A stretch of 6,030 nt of DNA. It comes from an uncultured Lachnospiraceae bacterium. GTDB lineage: Bacteria > Bacillota > Clostridia > Lachnospirales > Lachnospiraceae. Below, piece by piece: positions 4,965-6,030 of the stretch (within the stretch, counting starts at the first letter, position 1; each line of letters opens with the position of its first letter). Made by a program: the position numbers and the translations under genes. The DNA lies in NCBI GenBank assembly GCA_947174985.1, contig CAMWLB010000192.1, positions 1 to 6,030 on the forward strand, written 5' to 3'. The notes under the pieces were generated by a model. It was not told where the DNA came from, did no database searches, and saw only the letters and a list, made by a program, of their open reading frames with translations.

Positions 4965-6030
4965 TCAAATGTCCACCTGCTTCATATAGTAGCCAAAGCC
5001 GCCGTCCACTGCCCGCTCCGTTCCGGCTTCAAAGCCTTCAAAGCCAAACATAAGCGCCGCCTGCTTTTCCCGCGTATAATAGACACCGGGAACGCCGAGG
5101 TAAAATCTCTCTCCATTCTTTTCCTTGATTCTTGTCAAAATCACATGCCCATAATTATAATACCCATGGAGCAAAAAGCTGTTCTGCACCAGTTCCTGAT
5201 ACTTCCGCGACAAAATTACGAAATCCCGCGGTGTAATGGAAAGATATTCGCGCGCGTCGCCAAAGGGATGAATGTGCGGATACTGCTTGTTAAGCTGCTC
5301 CCACTTGTCGCCGGAGAGTAAGTCCTTGCACTGCGGTTTCTGTCCGGCCTTTCTCTCTGTCGATTTCGTCTCTTTTCCTCTTGCAGATTCTCCTCTGTTC
5401 ATTCCTGCAAGCATTTCCAACGCGCTTTTTCGCTGCGCAGCTTCTCCTTCTGCTTTGGAAGACGCTTCCATTGTGCTTTCCTTTTGCGGCTGTTTTTCAC
5501 CCGCTTTGGCAGACACTTCCATTGCACTTTCCTGCTCCGCTGCTTCTTTTTCTGCTTTGGCGGACGCTTCCGGCATGGCTTTTTGTGCCGGCTCTCTCTC
5601 TTCCATTTCAGCAGATGCTTCCAACATGCGTTTTTGTTCCGCAGTCTCCCCTTCTGTTTCGACCTGGACTTTTGGTACGCTTTTACTCTCCAGTTCTTCC
5701 GTTTCAGCAGATGCTTTCGGCACACTTTTGCTTTCCAGCTCTCCCACTTCCGTTTCGACAGATACTTCCGATGCACTTTTGCTTTCCAACTCTTCCGCTC
5801 CTGTTGCAGCAGATACTCCCGATGCACTTTCACTTTCCAGTTCTCGTGCTTCGTTAGGCGCTTCCGACATACTTTCTTGTTCCGCAGTCCCTTCTTCCAC
5901 TTCAGCAGACGTTTCTGATGCCTCTTGGATTTCTGCACTTTCCGTTATATCCTCGTTCACTTCCGCCGTCTCTTCTGCCCTGTTTTCCGTTTCCGGCATT
6001 TTGCTTTCCTGCGCCTGGCTCGTATACACA
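4965..6030 (-). CDS. Glu/Ser/Ala repeat protein with C-terminal DUF6128-like domain (5' truncated by window)
   Basis: The frame is open to the right edge. The first possible start inside the window is a GTG at 6029-6027 with no ribosome site visible, so the gene almost certainly begins outside. Numbering from that codon, residues 1-60 are Glu/Ala/Thr-rich, and 61-214 are imperfect tandem repeats of 15-18 residues, such as ELESKSVPKASAETE, ending with AAQRKSALEMLAG. A basic linker (about 215-240) leads to a compact C-terminal domain, 242-354: KWEQLNKQYPHIHPFGD, EYLSITPRDFVIL, NSFLLHGYYNYGHVIL, FYLGVPGVYYTREKQAALM and GGFGYYMKQV. From memory this resembles DUF6128 of Lachnospiraceae proteins, which often carry a variable low-complexity region before it. 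No catalytic motif or transmembrane helix lies in the visible part, though one could lie upstream. Function is unknown; a flexible spacer joining an N-terminal module to this domain is inferred. Confidence 0.8.
   Translation of the reverse strand, partial: VYTSQAQESKMPETENRAEETAEVNEDITESAEIQEASETSAEVEEGTAEQESMSEAPNEARELESESASGVSAATGAEELESKSASEVSVETEVGELESKSVPKASAETEELESKSVPKVQVETEGETAEQKRMLEASAEMEEREPAQKAMPEASAKAEKEAAEQESAMEVSAKAGEKQPQKESTMEASSKAEGEAAQRKSALEMLAGMNRGESARGKETKSTERKAGQKPQCKDLLSGDKWEQLNKQYPHIHPFGDAREYLSITPRDFVILSRKYQELVQNSFLLHGYYNYGHVILTRIKEKNGERFYLGVPGVYYTREKQAALMFGFEGFEAGTERAVDGGFGYYMKQVDI
5388..5849 (-). repeat. In-frame degenerate tandem repeats of 45-54 bp
   Basis: On the + strand the unit core CTTTTGCTTTCCAGCT-like recurs at 5680, 5725, 5776 and 5827, spaced 45, 51 and 51 bp. 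Weaker units continue down to about 5388. All spacings are multiples of three and keep the frame, encoding about nine copies with the pattern ELESKS..(A/V)SAETE or AEQES.MEASAKAE. Divergence between copies suggests an old or rapidly evolving array rather than a recent slippage tract. Confidence 0.8.

Noticed and set aside
5388..5849. CRISPR-like array
   Set aside because: Units are contiguous, imperfect and in frame with a coding sequence; there are no identical repeats separated by unique spacers.
5381..5938. Long open frames on both strands across the repeat region
   Set aside because: Their openness is a by-product of the 3n-periodic repeats; the products are Phe/Leu/Arg- or Lys-rich low-complexity strings, while only the frame ending at 4965 continues into a folded domain.

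Overview
The window looks like chromosomal DNA of a clostridial Firmicute, most likely a Lachnospiraceae-type anaerobe. The evidence is strong AGGAGG-type ribosome sites, moderate GC with A/T-rich spacers, a clostridial-style SRP RNA, a PflX-type radical SAM protein, and a C-terminal domain on the last gene that I associate from memory with Lachnospiraceae. The genus cannot be fixed from the sequence alone.

Left part (1-3699, + strand): a compact four-gene operon. It opens with the 3' part of an SPFH-domain protein ending in three zinc ribbons; its 5' end lies outside the window. Next come a cytosolic protein with one N-terminal zinc ribbon and a helical body, a 551-residue coiled-coil protein with a C-terminal two-helix membrane hairpin, and a 54-residue acidic microprotein. 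Gaps are 23, 2 and 14 bp, and a strong intrinsic terminator closes the unit. The gene types recall the Bacillus YdjG/YdjH/YdjI (SPFH plus zinc ribbon) envelope-stress neighbourhood, so a membrane-associated scaffold or stress module is the best inference. No activity has been shown here.

Middle (3668-4073): not empty. A near-consensus promoter (TTGACA, 17 bp, TATACT) drives an SRP RNA (ffs) of about 214 nt. Its S domain is clear: GGAA tetraloop with the UCAGG/AGCAGC internal loop. Its 5' and 3' ends pair in a helix of about 33 bp that runs directly into a T tract, so the terminal helix appears to act also as the terminator. I see no Alu domain.

Right part: a complete PflX-like (COG1313-type) radical SAM protein on the + strand (4074-4961), facing a - strand gene cut by the window edge. 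The two genes end only 3 bp apart. The - strand protein has a long Glu/Ser/Ala-rich imperfect tandem-repeat region followed by a compact conserved-looking C-terminal domain, probably DUF6128. No mobile element, tRNA, rRNA or CRISPR array was found.
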